Assembly (NCBI RefSeq): GCF_019668465.1
Contig: NZ_AP024828.1
Span: forward strand, 4,278,001 to 4,342,000
Source: Mycobacterium senriense
GTDB taxonomy: Bacteria; Actinomycetota; Actinomycetes; Mycobacteriales; Mycobacteriaceae
Direction of reading: 5' to 3'
DNA: 64,000 bases
The notes under the pieces were generated by a model. That model was not told the origin of the DNA. It saw only the letters and a program-made list of their open reading frames with translations, and ran no database searches. Within the stretch, counting starts at the first letter, position 1. Every line of letters starts with the position of its first letter. The position numbers and the translations under genes were made by a program. Of the stretch, positions 15,028 through 23,442 are shown piece after piece.

Positions 15028-16260
15028 ATGCGGCTTATGTCAATATCATTCGAGACTTCCGACTCCTGCTCCGACGCCGGTTTGCCGGAGCTGCCCCTAC
15101 CGCGGCCCGCACGCTGCCCACTCGCGCCGCCGTCCGAATTCGGGGACTGGCGGGAACAACCCGGGCTCCGCAGGGCGATGTTCCAGGGTAACCCGGTCTG
15201 GGTAGTCAGCCGTTACCAGGACATCAGGGCGGCGCTGGTCGATCCGCGCTTGTCCGCGAAAACAATTCCGGCCTCGATCTTGCCGACCGACGCCGACAAC
15301 AAGGTTCCGGTGATGTTCGCGCGGACCGACGATCCCGAGCATCATCGGTTGCGCCGCATGATGACCAGCAACTTCACCTTCCGGCGTTGCGAATGGATGC
15401 GACCGCACATTCAGGAATGGGTCGACCACTATCTCGGCCAGATGGTCGACAACGGTGCGCCGGCCGATCTGGTCCGTGAATTCGCCCTGCCGGTCCCATC
15501 AATGGTGATCGCGTTGTTGCTTGGAGTGCCGCCCGAAGACCTCGAACTCTTCCAGTTCAACACCACCAAGGGGCTCGACCAGAAATCCACCGATGCGGAC
15601 AAGGGTCAGGCGTTCGGAGCCATGTACGCCTACATCCAGGAACTTGTGGAGCGCAAAGCGCGCGAACCCGGAAATGATTTGATCAGCCGGCTGGTCACCG
15701 AATACGTGGCGACCGGCCAACTCGACCATGCCACCACCGCCATGAACGGTGTGATCATGATGCAGGCCGGCCACGAAACGACCGCCAACATGATCTCTTT
15801 GGGAACGGTTGCGCTGCTAGAACATCCCGACGTGTTCGAGCGACTCGGACAAACCGACGACCCCGCCGTCGTCGCCAACATCGTCGAAGAACTCATGCGC
15901 TACCTCAGCATCGTGCACAGCCAGGTCGACCGCATCGCGACCGAAGATCTGATAATCGGTGGCCAGCTGATTCGGGCGGGGGAGTACGTCATGATGAGCC
16001 TGCTCGCCGGGAACTGGGACGCAGAGTTCGTCGACAATCCCGAAAACTTCGACGTCGACCGAAACACGCGCGGGCACTTGGGCTTCGGCTATGGCGTGCA
16101 CCAATGCATCGGTGCGAACCTGGCCCGCGTCGAAATGCAGGTCGCATTCGCCACGCTGGCGCGCCGCCTGCCCGGGCTCGGACTGGCGGTGCCGCCGGAG
16201 CAGCTGAGGTTCAAAGACGCCAACATCTATGGCATGAAAGAGCTTCCGGTGAGCTGGTGA
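15028..16260 (+). CDS. Cytochrome P450 monooxygenase
   Basis: A 410-residue P450 with the I-helix motif AGHETT (247-252), ExxR at E288/R291 and the heme loop FGYGVHQCIG with axial Cys360. By eye the sequence resembles the CYP105-like group of actinobacterial enzymes, but I cannot assign a numbered family. ATG 15028 and ATG 15037 are both possible starts; neither has a strong ribosome site. No ferredoxin or reductase gene is adjacent, so electrons must come from shared partners. It is divergent from the TetR gene at 14314, with a palindromic operator between them, which suggests substrate-induced expression. Confidence 0.93.
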   Translation: MRLMSISFETSDSCSDAGLPELPLPRPARCPLAPPSEFGDWREQPGLRRAMFQGNPVWVVSRYQDIRAALVDPRLSAKTIPASILPTDADNKVPVMFARTDDPEHHRLRRMMTSNFTFRRCEWMRPHIQEWVDHYLGQMVDNGAPADLVREFALPVPSMVIALLLGVPPEDLELFQFNTTKGLDQKSTDADKGQAFGAMYAYIQELVERKAREPGNDLISRLVTEYVATGQLDHATTAMNGVIMMQAGHETTANMISLGTVALLEHPDVFERLGQTDDPAVVANIVEELMRYLSIVHSQVDRIATEDLIIGGQLIRAGEYVMMSLLAGNWDAEFVDNPENFDVDRNTRGHLGFGYGVHQCIGANLARVEMQVAFATLARRLPGLGLAVPPEQLRFKDANIYGMKELPVSW

Positions 16261-16378
16261 GCGGCGAGCTGAGGTTTGACGATCACCTCGGGGGAATCCG
16301 CGACGAAACCGGCTATACGGTGCCGGGGCGGAGCCGCCGACGAGCGGAGCGAGCTTTTCGCGACCATCATGGCCGGCC

Positions 16379-17053
16379 TCAGCAGCTGAACGCCGTGCCG
16401 ACACCGTCCGGGGGTGGCGCCGGCTTCAGGCAGCCGAACGGCTCGATGCCGGCGGGGCTGAATTTGGCCGCCGACTGGTGCGCGTAGTTCACGCAATACA
16501 GACCGGACTGGTCGGCGCGGCATCGGTAGTCACCGAACGACAGCGAATCCCCGTTCGCCAGTTCCGGGCCGTGGCCATTGATGAACGGACCAGGATCGGC
16601 TCGGGCGGATCCCACCTGCAGGTTCACCCCGTCAAAGCCGACCCAGCCGCCTTGCCACTGGCCATAGGCCGTCGCGGGTGCCGGCGGCGGGTTGGTCAGA
16701 CTCACCAGGCAGGCCAGCGCGCCGGCGGTGTGTTTGGCATCGGTCATGCAGGAGACCTTGCCCGCCATCGCCGTCAGCGCGATGTCGTCGCCCAGTGGTG
16801 TGGCCGCCCCGTCGCGCGTGGCCGTGTGAAAGCGGCCCGGATCGGCCTGGTGACCGCCCTCGATCCACGCAATGACGTCGGAGATTGCCGCTCCCGCGGC
16901 CGGCGCGGCCGCCGGTCCCGGTGATTTGCTGCCCGGAGCCGCGGCGCCCGTCGATGCCGGGGTGGTGCTTCCGGTGGGCTCCGAATGGCCGCCCGTGGTG
17001 TGTGAGCACCCGGCGACCAGTAATGACGCGGCGATCACCGCAGCTATCCGCAT
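16379..17053 (-). CDS. lppI: Lipoprotein LppI
   Basis: A 224-residue lipoprotein: signal MRIAAVIAASLL and lipobox LVAGC with Cys16, a Pro/Ala/Gly-rich linker to about residue 55, then a globular domain beginning ISDVIAWIEGG and ending KPAPPPDGVGTAFSC. Cysteines in the mature domain (SCMTD, LACLV, RCRAD, YCVNY, GCLKP, FSC) could form disulphides outside the cell. It matches my memory of M. tuberculosis LppI (Rv2046) in sequence and in position, divergent from lipT. Its biochemical role is unknown. The 118-bp gap to the P450 at 16260 holds no gene; it contains GAGGT/ACCTC as a weak inverted repeat only. Confidence 0.8.
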   Translation of the reverse strand: MRIAAVIAASLLVAGCSHTTGGHSEPTGSTTPASTGAAAPGSKSPGPAAAPAAGAAISDVIAWIEGGHQADPGRFHTATRDGAATPLGDDIALTAMAGKVSCMTDAKHTAGALACLVSLTNPPPAPATAYGQWQGGWVGFDGVNLQVGSARADPGPFINGHGPELANGDSLSFGDYRCRADQSGLYCVNYAHQSAAKFSPAGIEPFGCLKPAPPPDGVGTAFSC

Positions 17054-17132
17054 GAAGTCAGGCTAACCGGCGCGCCCGGCAATTAAGGCGCTGCGCGCGC
17101 GTTACGACGGTCATGTCGGATACCGTCGGGTT

Positions 17133-18650
17133 ATGCATCAGCGCACTGTCCGCGCACGCACCGCCATCGGCACCGTCGAAGGCTTCACCCGCGACGGGGT
17201 CACTCGGTGGCGGTCGATCCCCTACGCCCGCCCACCGGTGGGAAATCTGCGCTTCCGGGCGCCGCAGCCGGCCCAGCCGTGGTCGGGTGTCCGGCACTGC
17301 CATGGCTTCGGCAACTGCGCGCCCCAGCAGCGCCGCTACACCCTGCTCGGCATGTCGGGTTTTGGAGGCCGCTACCAGCCGATGAGCGAGGACTGCCTCA
17401 CTCTCAACGTCGTGGCGCCCGAGGGTGCGGCCGAGGGGCCACTGCCCGTCATGGTGTTCATCCACGGCGGCGGCTACTTCCTGGGCAGCTCGGCGACGCC
17501 GCTGTACGACGGCGCTGCCCTGGCGCGCCGGGGATGCGTGTACGTATCGGTGAACTACCGGCTGGGCGCGCTGGGGTGCATTGACTTCTCGTCCCTGTCG
17601 ACGCCGGAGATCACCATCGACAGCAACTTGTACCTGCGCGACCTGGTGCTGGCGCTGCAGTGGATTCGCGACAACATTGCGGGATTCGGCGGTGACCCGG
17701 ACAACGTCACCATCTTCGGCGAGAGCGCCGGTGCCTGCATCACCGCCTCACTGCTGGCGGTGCCCGCCGCCAAAGGCCTATTCGCACAGGCGATTTCGGA
17801 AAGTCCGGCATCGGGTCTGGTGCGGTCGAAAGAGGTTGCCGCGGAGTTCGCTAACCGCTTCGCCAACCTGCCCGGGGTGCGCCGGCAGGACGCGGCCAGC
17901 GCGCTGATGTCGGTGTCCGCCGCCCAACTGGTGGAAACCCAGCACCAATTGATCGACGAGGGCATGCGGAACAGGCTGGGCGCCTTCCCGATCGGCCCCG
18001 TCTTCGGTGACGACATCCTGCCGCTGGATCCGGTGGAGGCGATGCGGCGCGGCGAGGCCCACCGGGTCCCGCTGATCGTGGGCACGAACGCCGAGGAAGG
18101 TCGGTTGTTCACCCGGTTCCTGGCGATGTTGCCGACCAACGAGGCGATGGTCGAGGAGCTGCTCGCCGAGGCGGAACCCGCTATCCGCGAACGCATTACC
18201 GCCGCATATCCCGACTATCCCGAGCGGGCGGCATGCATCCAGCTCGGCGGTGACTTCGCGTTCGCGTCGGCGGCCTGGCAGATCGCGGAGGCCCACGGCA
18301 CGCACGCGCCGACTTACCTCTACCGGTACGACTACGCGCCGCGCACACTGCGCTGGTCGGGTTTCGGAGCCACCCATGCCACCGAGCTGCTCGCGGTTTT
18401 CGACGTCTACCGCACCAGATTCGGCGCGTTGTTGACCGCGGCGGCGGACCGGCGGGCCGCGTTGCGGGTGAGCAATCAGGTGCAGCGGCGCTGGCGGGCA
18501 TTCAGCCGCACCGGCGTGCCGGGGGAGGACTGGCCCCTCTACACCGCCGACGAGCGGGCCGTGATGGTCTTCGACCGCAAATCCCGCGTCGAGTTCGATC
18601 CGCATCCGCATCGCCGGATGGCCTGGGACGGCTTCTCACTGGCGCGTTGA
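17133..18650 (+). CDS. lipT: Type B carboxylesterase LipT
   Basis: A 505-residue carboxylesterase of the acetylcholinesterase-like alpha/beta hydrolase family. It shows the opening IGTVEGFTRDGVTRWRSIPY, EDCLTLNV at about 88-95, the oxyanion motif HGGGYFLG and the nucleophile elbow GESAGA near residue 195; Glu and His acids/bases follow (NAEEGR, GATHATE). It should hydrolyse carboxylic esters; no secretion signal is visible. The length and sequence agree with M. tuberculosis LipT (Rv2045c), also next to lppI. The following kinase-like fusion gene starts 18 bp downstream, so the two are probably one operon. Confidence 0.88.
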   Translation: MHQRTVRARTAIGTVEGFTRDGVTRWRSIPYARPPVGNLRFRAPQPAQPWSGVRHCHGFGNCAPQQRRYTLLGMSGFGGRYQPMSEDCLTLNVVAPEGAAEGPLPVMVFIHGGGYFLGSSATPLYDGAALARRGCVYVSVNYRLGALGCIDFSSLSTPEITIDSNLYLRDLVLALQWIRDNIAGFGGDPDNVTIFGESAGACITASLLAVPAAKGLFAQAISESPASGLVRSKEVAAEFANRFANLPGVRRQDAASALMSVSAAQLVETQHQLIDEGMRNRLGAFPIGPVFGDDILPLDPVEAMRRGEAHRVPLIVGTNAEEGRLFTRFLAMLPTNEAMVEELLAEAEPAIRERITAAYPDYPERAACIQLGGDFAFASAAWQIAEAHGTHAPTYLYRYDYAPRTLRWSGFGATHATELLAVFDVYRTRFGALLTAAADRRAALRVSNQVQRRWRAFSRTGVPGEDWPLYTADERAVMVFDRKSRVEFDPHPHRRMAWDGFSLAR

Positions 18651-18668
18651 CCTGGCACGCTAACCCTC

Positions 18669-20681
18669 ATGCATGCCGAGACCGAGCAAGTCATCGAACG
18701 ACCCAGTGACCTCACCGCCTCCTGGCTGGCCGCGGTCATCGGCACCGGACCCATCGCCGACTTCTCGGTAGAACGCATCGGTACCGGTCAGATGAGCGAG
18801 TGCTACCGCGTCCGGCTCAGCTATGCCGGGGGGCCGTCGGAGGGACCGGAGTCGGTGGTGCTGAAGGTCGCGGCCACCGACCCGGTCAGCCGGCAGACGG
18901 GGCTGGCGCTGGGACTCTACGAGCGGGAGGTGCGCTTCTACGGCGACATCGCCCCGCGGCTGGGTGGGCCGATCGCGCCCTGCTACCACGCGGCGGTCGA
19001 CACCTCGACGGGCGTGTTCGACTTGCTGCTGGGCGATGCCGGGCCGGCCGTCGTCGGCGACGAAATCGCTGGCGCCACAGTCGAACAAGCCCGCCTGGGG
19101 GCCGTCGAACTGGGGAGGCTGCATGGGCCGTTGCTCGGCGACGCCTCGCTGGCCGAGGCGCTGTGGCTCAACCGTGAGCCTCCGCTGAACCAGGCCATGA
19201 TCACCCCGCTGTACGCGGGTTTCGTCGACCGCTACGGCGACCAGATCGCGCCGGAGCACCGCGTGGTGTGTGAACGCCTGGTGGCCGCGTTCGACGGCTA
19301 CCTGGCCCAGGACGCGGAGGTGTCCGAGCGGGGCCGCCTCCAGGGCCTGGTGCACGGCGACTACCGCCTGGACAACATGCTGTTCGGTACCGACGGCGCC
19401 GATCGCGCGCTGACGGTGGTCGATTGGCAGACCGTGTCGTGGGGTCCGGCCCTGACCGACCTCGCCTACTTCCTCGGTGGCGCGCTGCCCACCGAGGACC
19501 GCAGGCAGCACTACGACGCGCTGCTGCGCGCCTACCATGAGGCGCTGGGTCCGCGGGCACCACTCACCCTGGCCGACGTCGCCGACGGGGTGCGCCGGCA
19601 GAGCTTCTTCGGCGTGATGATGGCGATCGTCTCGCCCATGCTGGTCGAGCGCACCGACCGCGGCGACCGGATGTTCATGACGATGCTGCAACGGCACTGC
19701 GACCATGTGCTCGACACCGACGCGCTGTCGACGCTGCCCGCGCCGGTCGCGCCCGAGCCGTTGCAGCCGTCGGACGAGGACGAACTCGCCCACGAACCCA
19801 CCGCCGAACCGCTGTGGAGCGAGAGCTGGTACGCCGACTTCGCCGACGCTGCACAGGGTTTGGGCGGCTGGTTCCGCCTCGGCCGGGTGGTCAATGAGCA
19901 GACCGCCTGGGTGCACGTGCTGTTGTGCGGCCCCGACATGCCGACCGTGGCCGTCGACGCGCAGGTGCCGCTGCCGTCTGACCCGTGGGCGGTGCACACC
20001 GAGGACTTCGAGCTCGGCCATTCCGCCGAGGTACCGCTGCAGACCTACCGCGTTGACGTGCGGGCGCTGGGCCAGACCTACGCCGATCCGTCCGCGTTGT
20101 TGCGCGGCGAGCCCGGAACGCCGGTCGCTACGAACATGAACCTGGTGTGGGCCACCGACGGCACGCCGTACAAGTACGGGCTGACGACGCGTTATGAGAT
20201 TCCGTGCACCGTCTCGGGCACCGTCACGATCGACGACACCGAATACCGGGTGGAATCCGTTCCGGGACAACGTGATCACTCATGGGGCGTGCGCGATTGG
20301 TGGGGCATGGACTGGATCTGGAGCGCGCTGCACCTGGACGACGGCACCCACCTGCACGGTGTGAACATCCGGATACCCGGGGCGCCCGCGTTCAGCATCG
20401 GCTACGAACAGGGCGCCGACGGCAAGGTCACCGAGCTGCAGAGCGTTGATTCGCGAGAGTCGTTCGCCGACAACGGGTTACCGCTTGACGCGACTTTGCG
20501 GCTCACTCCGGCGGAGATCACCGCGGACGTGAACGTGCGCGGTCAGGCGCCGGTCCGGCTCGTCGCGACGGACGGGCGGGTCAGCCAGTTTCCCCGCGTC
20601 TGGGCCGCGATCAGCACGGCCGACGGGCGCAGCGGTGTGGGTTGGCTGGAATGGAACCGCAACCTCGGCGACCACACGTAG
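18669..20681 (+). CDS. Kinase-like (APH family) protein fused to a C-terminal beta-rich domain
   Basis: A 670-residue two-domain protein. Residues 1-345 form an aminoglycoside-phosphotransferase-like kinase: catalytic loop HGDYRLDNMLFG (about 229-240) and metal-binding VVDWQTVSWGP. Such domains in mycobacteria act on small alcohols or are linked to acyl-CoA dehydrogenase pathways, so antibiotic resistance should not be assumed. After a Pro/Glu linker, residues about 375-670 are a beta-rich domain with RDHSWGVRDWWGMDW, resembling lipocalin-like or hydratase-like DUF7064/7065-type domains. The ATG at 18669 is 18 bp after lipT, and the stop directly abuts the GTG of gntK. Confidence 0.78.
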   Translation: MHAETEQVIERPSDLTASWLAAVIGTGPIADFSVERIGTGQMSECYRVRLSYAGGPSEGPESVVLKVAATDPVSRQTGLALGLYEREVRFYGDIAPRLGGPIAPCYHAAVDTSTGVFDLLLGDAGPAVVGDEIAGATVEQARLGAVELGRLHGPLLGDASLAEALWLNREPPLNQAMITPLYAGFVDRYGDQIAPEHRVVCERLVAAFDGYLAQDAEVSERGRLQGLVHGDYRLDNMLFGTDGADRALTVVDWQTVSWGPALTDLAYFLGGALPTEDRRQHYDALLRAYHEALGPRAPLTLADVADGVRRQSFFGVMMAIVSPMLVERTDRGDRMFMTMLQRHCDHVLDTDALSTLPAPVAPEPLQPSDEDELAHEPTAEPLWSESWYADFADAAQGLGGWFRLGRVVNEQTAWVHVLLCGPDMPTVAVDAQVPLPSDPWAVHTEDFELGHSAEVPLQTYRVDVRALGQTYADPSALLRGEPGTPVATNMNLVWATDGTPYKYGLTTRYEIPCTVSGTVTIDDTEYRVESVPGQRDHSWGVRDWWGMDWIWSALHLDDGTHLHGVNIRIPGAPAFSIGYEQGADGKVTELQSVDSRESFADNGLPLDATLRLTPAEITADVNVRGQAPVRLVATDGRVSQFPRVWAAISTADGRSGVGWLEWNRNLGDHT

Positions 20682-21176
20682 GTGAACGGATCGGCCCCCG
20701 TCGTGGTGATGGGCGTCTCCGGATCGGGCAAGTCGACGGTGGGGGCGGCGCTCGCGCAGCGCTTGCGGGTCCCATTCGTCGACGCCGACACCCTGCACCC
20801 GGCCGCCAACATCGCCAAAATGGCGGCCGGCGAACCGCTCGACGACGGTGACCGCTATCCCTGGTTGGAGCGGGTCGGTGACTGGTTGGCGGCCCACCGC
20901 GACGGCGGCGTCGTGAGCTGTTCGGCGCTGAAGCGGAAATACCGCGACCAGTTGCGCACGCACTGCCCGGGCGTGGAGTTCCTGCACCTCTCGGGCTCGG
21001 CGGAGCTGATCGGCGGCCGGCTGGCGACCCGGACCGATCACTTCATGCCGGCCGCGCTGCTGCGCTCGCAATTGGACACGCTGGAACCCCTCGGTCCCGA
21101 CGAGGCCGGCATGACCGTCGACGTCGGCCCCGGCGTCGACGCGATCGTGGATACCGTCGTGCAGGCTCGCAGGTAG
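20682..21176 (+). CDS. gntK: Gluconokinase, thermoresistant type
   Basis: A 164-residue P-loop kinase: Walker A GVSGSGKST near residue 10, DADTLHPAANIAKMAAGEPL as the substrate-binding block, SCSALKRKYRD and the lid region RTDHFMPAALLRSQ. These are hallmarks of GntK, which phosphorylates D-gluconate with ATP to give 6-phosphogluconate for the pentose phosphate pathway. The GTG start at 20682 directly follows the TAG of the kinase-like fusion gene, so translation is probably coupled. The length is normal for the family. Confidence 0.88.
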   Translation: MNGSAPVVVMGVSGSGKSTVGAALAQRLRVPFVDADTLHPAANIAKMAAGEPLDDGDRYPWLERVGDWLAAHRDGGVVSCSALKRKYRDQLRTHCPGVEFLHLSGSAELIGGRLATRTDHFMPAALLRSQLDTLEPLGPDEAGMTVDVGPGVDAIVDTVVQARR

Positions 21177-21193
21177 CCGGGGCGGGCCCACCG

Positions 21194-21210
21194 TGTAGCA
21201 TTATGCTACA
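21194..21210. promoter_or_regulatory. Operator palindrome of the toxin-antitoxin pair
   Basis: TGTAGCA-TTA-TGCTACA is a perfect inverted repeat with 7-bp arms, 33 bp before the antitoxin ATG at 21243. Antitoxins often bind such palindromes to repress their own operon. Confidence 0.55.
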
Positions 21211-21242
21211 GCTTGTAACGGAGTGTTGCATTGGAGGAAGCC

Positions 21243-21632
21243 ATGGCCGAGGCTCTCGATCGTGTCACGCGGGTCGCATCCGACCTGATGGACAGCGCGG
21301 CGGCTGAGGGTGCCCGGCAGAGCCGTTCGGCCAAGCAGCAACTCGACCACTGGGCTCGGGTCGGACGCGCGGTGTCCAGCCAGCACACCGCCTCGCGGCG
21401 ACGGGTGGAAGCCGCCCTCGCCGGCCAGGTCCCGACCAGCGAGCTCACCGTCGAGGAGGGCGTGGTGTTCAACGCCGAGATCTCCGCGGCCATCGAGGAA
21501 AGCCTGGCGCGCACCAACTACGGGGCGACGCTGGCCGGGCAGGGCGTCACCACGGTGGCCCTCAACGACGACGGCGAGATCGTCGAGCACCGCCCCGACG
21601 GCGCCGCGGTGGTGCTCGCGGGTAGGCGCTGA
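21243..21632 (+). CDS. ParD-like type II antitoxin
   Basis: A 129-residue protein resembling the ParD_like antitoxin family: MAEALDRVTRVASDLMDSAA followed by a helical block (QLDHWARVGRAV), a hinge around EGVVFNAEI, and a short beta-rich tail with VTTVALNDDGEIVEHRPDG. I chose ATG 21243 because GGAGGAAG lies about 5 bases upstream and covers the TTG at 21231. A perfect palindrome lies 33 bp upstream, as expected for autoregulation. The zeta-like toxin starts 30 bp downstream. The pairing is inferred from order and size. Confidence 0.75.
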   Translation: MAEALDRVTRVASDLMDSAAAEGARQSRSAKQQLDHWARVGRAVSSQHTASRRRVEAALAGQVPTSELTVEEGVVFNAEISAAIEESLARTNYGATLAGQGVTTVALNDDGEIVEHRPDGAAVVLAGRR

Positions 21633-21662
21633 CCCGGCGATTGTCGGCGGTTCGGCGGCCCG

Positions 21663-22241
21663 ATGGATCGACTTGACCTGGTAGTCGGGCCGAACGGTGC
21701 CGGAAAATCCACCTTCATCGCGTTCACCCTGGCGCCGCTGTTGCCGGGAAGCCTGGTGGTCAACGCCGACGAGATCGCGAGGCAACGCTGGCCGGAGGAT
21801 CCGGCCTCGCACTCCTACGACGCCGCGCGCATCGCGGCAGACACCCGCGCCAAGCTGATCGAACTGGGTCGGTCCTTCATCGCCGAGACGGTATTTTCCC
21901 ATCCGTCCAAGTTGGACCTCATCCACACCGCACGCCTCGCGCGCTTCACCGTCGTGCTGCATGTGCTGCTCATCCCGGAAGACCTTGCGGTGGAACGCGT
22001 CCGGCATCGCGTGCGGGCCGGCGGTCATGACGTGCCGGAAGTCAAGATCCGCGAGCGCCACCGCCGGTTGTGGACGCCGGTCGCCGACGCCATCGCCTTG
22101 TCTGACCTCGCGACGGTCTACGACAACAGCCGGCTGCGCGGCCCGCGCATCGTTGCCCGGCTCAGCGGCGGCCTGACCATCGGCGCGCCGGATTGGCCGA
22201 CGTTTACGCCGGAGAACCTGCGGGCGCGCTGGCCCGGCTAG
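21663..22241 (+). CDS. Zeta-toxin-family P-loop kinase
   Basis: A 192-residue protein: Walker A GPNGAGKST near residue 9, NADEIARQRWP as the second zeta motif, FIAETVFSHPSKLDLI and an Arg-rich lid VERVRHRVRAGGHDVPE. These are features of zeta/PezT-like enzymes, which phosphorylate UDP-N-acetylglucosamine and poison cell-wall synthesis, or of relatives with unknown targets. It is paired with the antitoxin-like gene 30 bp upstream. The family also includes solitary kinases that are not toxins, so toxicity is not proven. It converges with the DoxX gene across a hairpin at 22231-22260. Confidence 0.8.
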   Translation: MDRLDLVVGPNGAGKSTFIAFTLAPLLPGSLVVNADEIARQRWPEDPASHSYDAARIAADTRAKLIELGRSFIAETVFSHPSKLDLIHTARLARFTVVLHVLLIPEDLAVERVRHRVRAGGHDVPEVKIRERHRRLWTPVADAIALSDLATVYDNSRLRGPRIVARLSGGLTIGAPDWPTFTPENLRARWPG

Positions 22242-22260
22242 CTCGACGCGCTAGCGGGCC
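22231..22260. terminator. Bidirectional hairpin between convergent genes
   Basis: GGCCCG(g)CTAGC at 22231-22242 pairs with GCTAGCGGGCC at 22250-22260, with one bulged base and a 7-base loop. It overlaps the last codons of the zeta-like gene and lies 13 bp after the end of the DoxX gene. There is no U tract, as is common in mycobacterial terminators. Confidence 0.5.
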
Positions 22261-22273
22261 GCGACTTTCGCGG

Positions 22274-23341
22274 TCACCAGGACAACTTGCGGCGGCCGGT
22301 CTCGACCTGACTGCCGACCCGCTCGCGCGCGGTGTCGGCCAAGTCGCTGCCGCGCTGCCGGGCCGTGTCGGCGAATTCCTCGCCACGCGCCCGCGCCGTG
22401 CTGGCCAGCTTCTCGCTGCGTTTGCGCGCCTTCTTGGCGAGTTTCTCGCTGCGCTTGCGGGCCTTCTTGGCCAGCGGCGCGGCCCGGTCGGCGGCCTCGT
22501 CGGCGAGTTCTTCGCTGCGCTTGCGGGCCTTCTCGGCCAGGTACGCGGCGCGGTCGGCGGCCTCGTCAGCCCACTCCTCGCCGCGCTTACGCGCCTTCTT
22601 CGCCAACGGCCTGCTGCGGTCGGCCGCGGTGCTGGCCAGTTCGCGGCCGCGTTCGAGTGCGGCCTCGGCGTAGGGCGCGCCGCGTTCCGCCGCGGTGCTG
22701 GCGAGTTCGCGGCCGCGTTCGAGTGCGGCCTCGGCGTAGGGCGCGCCGCGTTCCGCCGCGGTGCTGGCCAGTTCGCGGCCCCGCTCGGCGCCGATCTGCA
22801 AGCCGTGTGCGATCCGATCACCCAGCTCGGAGAAATCGGCATCGAAGGCGGAGTCGTCAGAACCGGGCCACGCCGACGACACCCGCTCGGAGAGCCGTTC
22901 CGCCGCGCGCCGGCCACGCCACCCGAGTGAGGGCTTGCCGGCGGTGTCGGCGGAGGCGATCAACAGGCCGCCCAACAGGCTGAGGTCGGTGAGAAATTGT
23001 TGACGTTTCTGGGCTTTGGCCACCGGGTCGCTCTCGTTCCAGAACGAGTGCGTCCCAAGGTTGGCCGGCAACACCGTCACCGCGAGCGCCGCCGACGCGA
23101 TGCGGGGGAGTTTGCCGGTGGCAAGCAGCAGGCCGCCGCCGATTTGAACGGCCGCGGTGATCTGCGCGACCGTCTCGGGGTCGCTCGGAATGCTGCTGCT
23201 CACCGCATCCGGCAACGCCTGAAGACCGTCCACCGCCGGCGCCGCGGCCTCCGCCGCGGATTTGGGATTGAGCAGTGAATTGACTCCTTGCCCGATGAAA
23301 GCCACTGATAACAGGGGTCGCGCGATTCTCCTGAGCACCAT
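22274..23341 (-). CDS. DoxX-family membrane protein with repetitive coiled tail
   Basis: A 355-residue protein. Residues 1-150 are a DoxX-type four-helix membrane domain (MVLRRIARPLLSVAFIGQG, then LLLATGKLPRIA and LTDLSLLGGLLIA). The rest, from about 165, is a long hydrophilic helical region built from Ala/Glu/Lys/Arg-rich units such as KARKRSEELADEAADRA and two identical copies of a 22-residue unit starting RGRELASTAAERG. Eleven- and 22-residue periodicity suggests an amphipathic helix lying on membrane or binding nucleic acid. I chose ATG 23341; TTG 23374 would add 11 residues without support. It is transcribed against the zeta-like gene. Confidence 0.8.
   Translation of the reverse strand: MVLRRIARPLLSVAFIGQGVNSLLNPKSAAEAAAPAVDGLQALPDAVSSSIPSDPETVAQITAAVQIGGGLLLATGKLPRIASAALAVTVLPANLGTHSFWNESDPVAKAQKRQQFLTDLSLLGGLLIASADTAGKPSLGWRGRRAAERLSERVSSAWPGSDDSAFDADFSELGDRIAHGLQIGAERGRELASTAAERGAPYAEAALERGRELASTAAERGAPYAEAALERGRELASTAADRSRPLAKKARKRGEEWADEAADRAAYLAEKARKRSEELADEAADRAAPLAKKARKRSEKLAKKARKRSEKLASTARARGEEFADTARQRGSDLADTARERVGSQVETGRRKLSW
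22631..22780. repeat. 66-bp tandem repeat inside the DoxX gene
   Basis: Units at 22631-22696 and 22697-22762 differ at one visible base, and the first 18 bases recur at 22763-22780. Each unit is 22 codons, so copy-number change keeps the frame and lengthens or shortens the coiled tail. Confidence 0.85.
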
Positions 23342-23442
23342 GGCCGGTGTATTACCCGGCTGCCTGTCGAGCAAACCGCGGCGTCGATATCCCCAGCTAG
23401 ACCGGGATAGACATAGAGGTGCACACCGATAGGGTGGAGCGC

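Noticed and set aside
16261..16378. GC-rich repeats between the second P450 and lppI as a small gene or terminator
   Set aside because: There is no frame with start and ribosome site, and the stems are short; treated as ordinary intergenic sequence.
18669..19700. Kinase domain as an aminoglycoside resistance gene
   Set aside because: The APH fold is shared by many metabolic kinases, and the fusion and neighbours point to metabolism.
18660..20279. Open minus-strand frame of 539 codons opposite the kinase-like fusion
   Set aside because: It is a GC-rich antisense frame. Its product is rich in Arg, His, Gln and Val with no family pattern, and the plus-strand gene has clear kinase motifs.
22631..22780. 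The tandem repeat as a CRISPR array
   Set aside because: The units are adjacent, 66 bp long, in frame and coding; there are no spacers.
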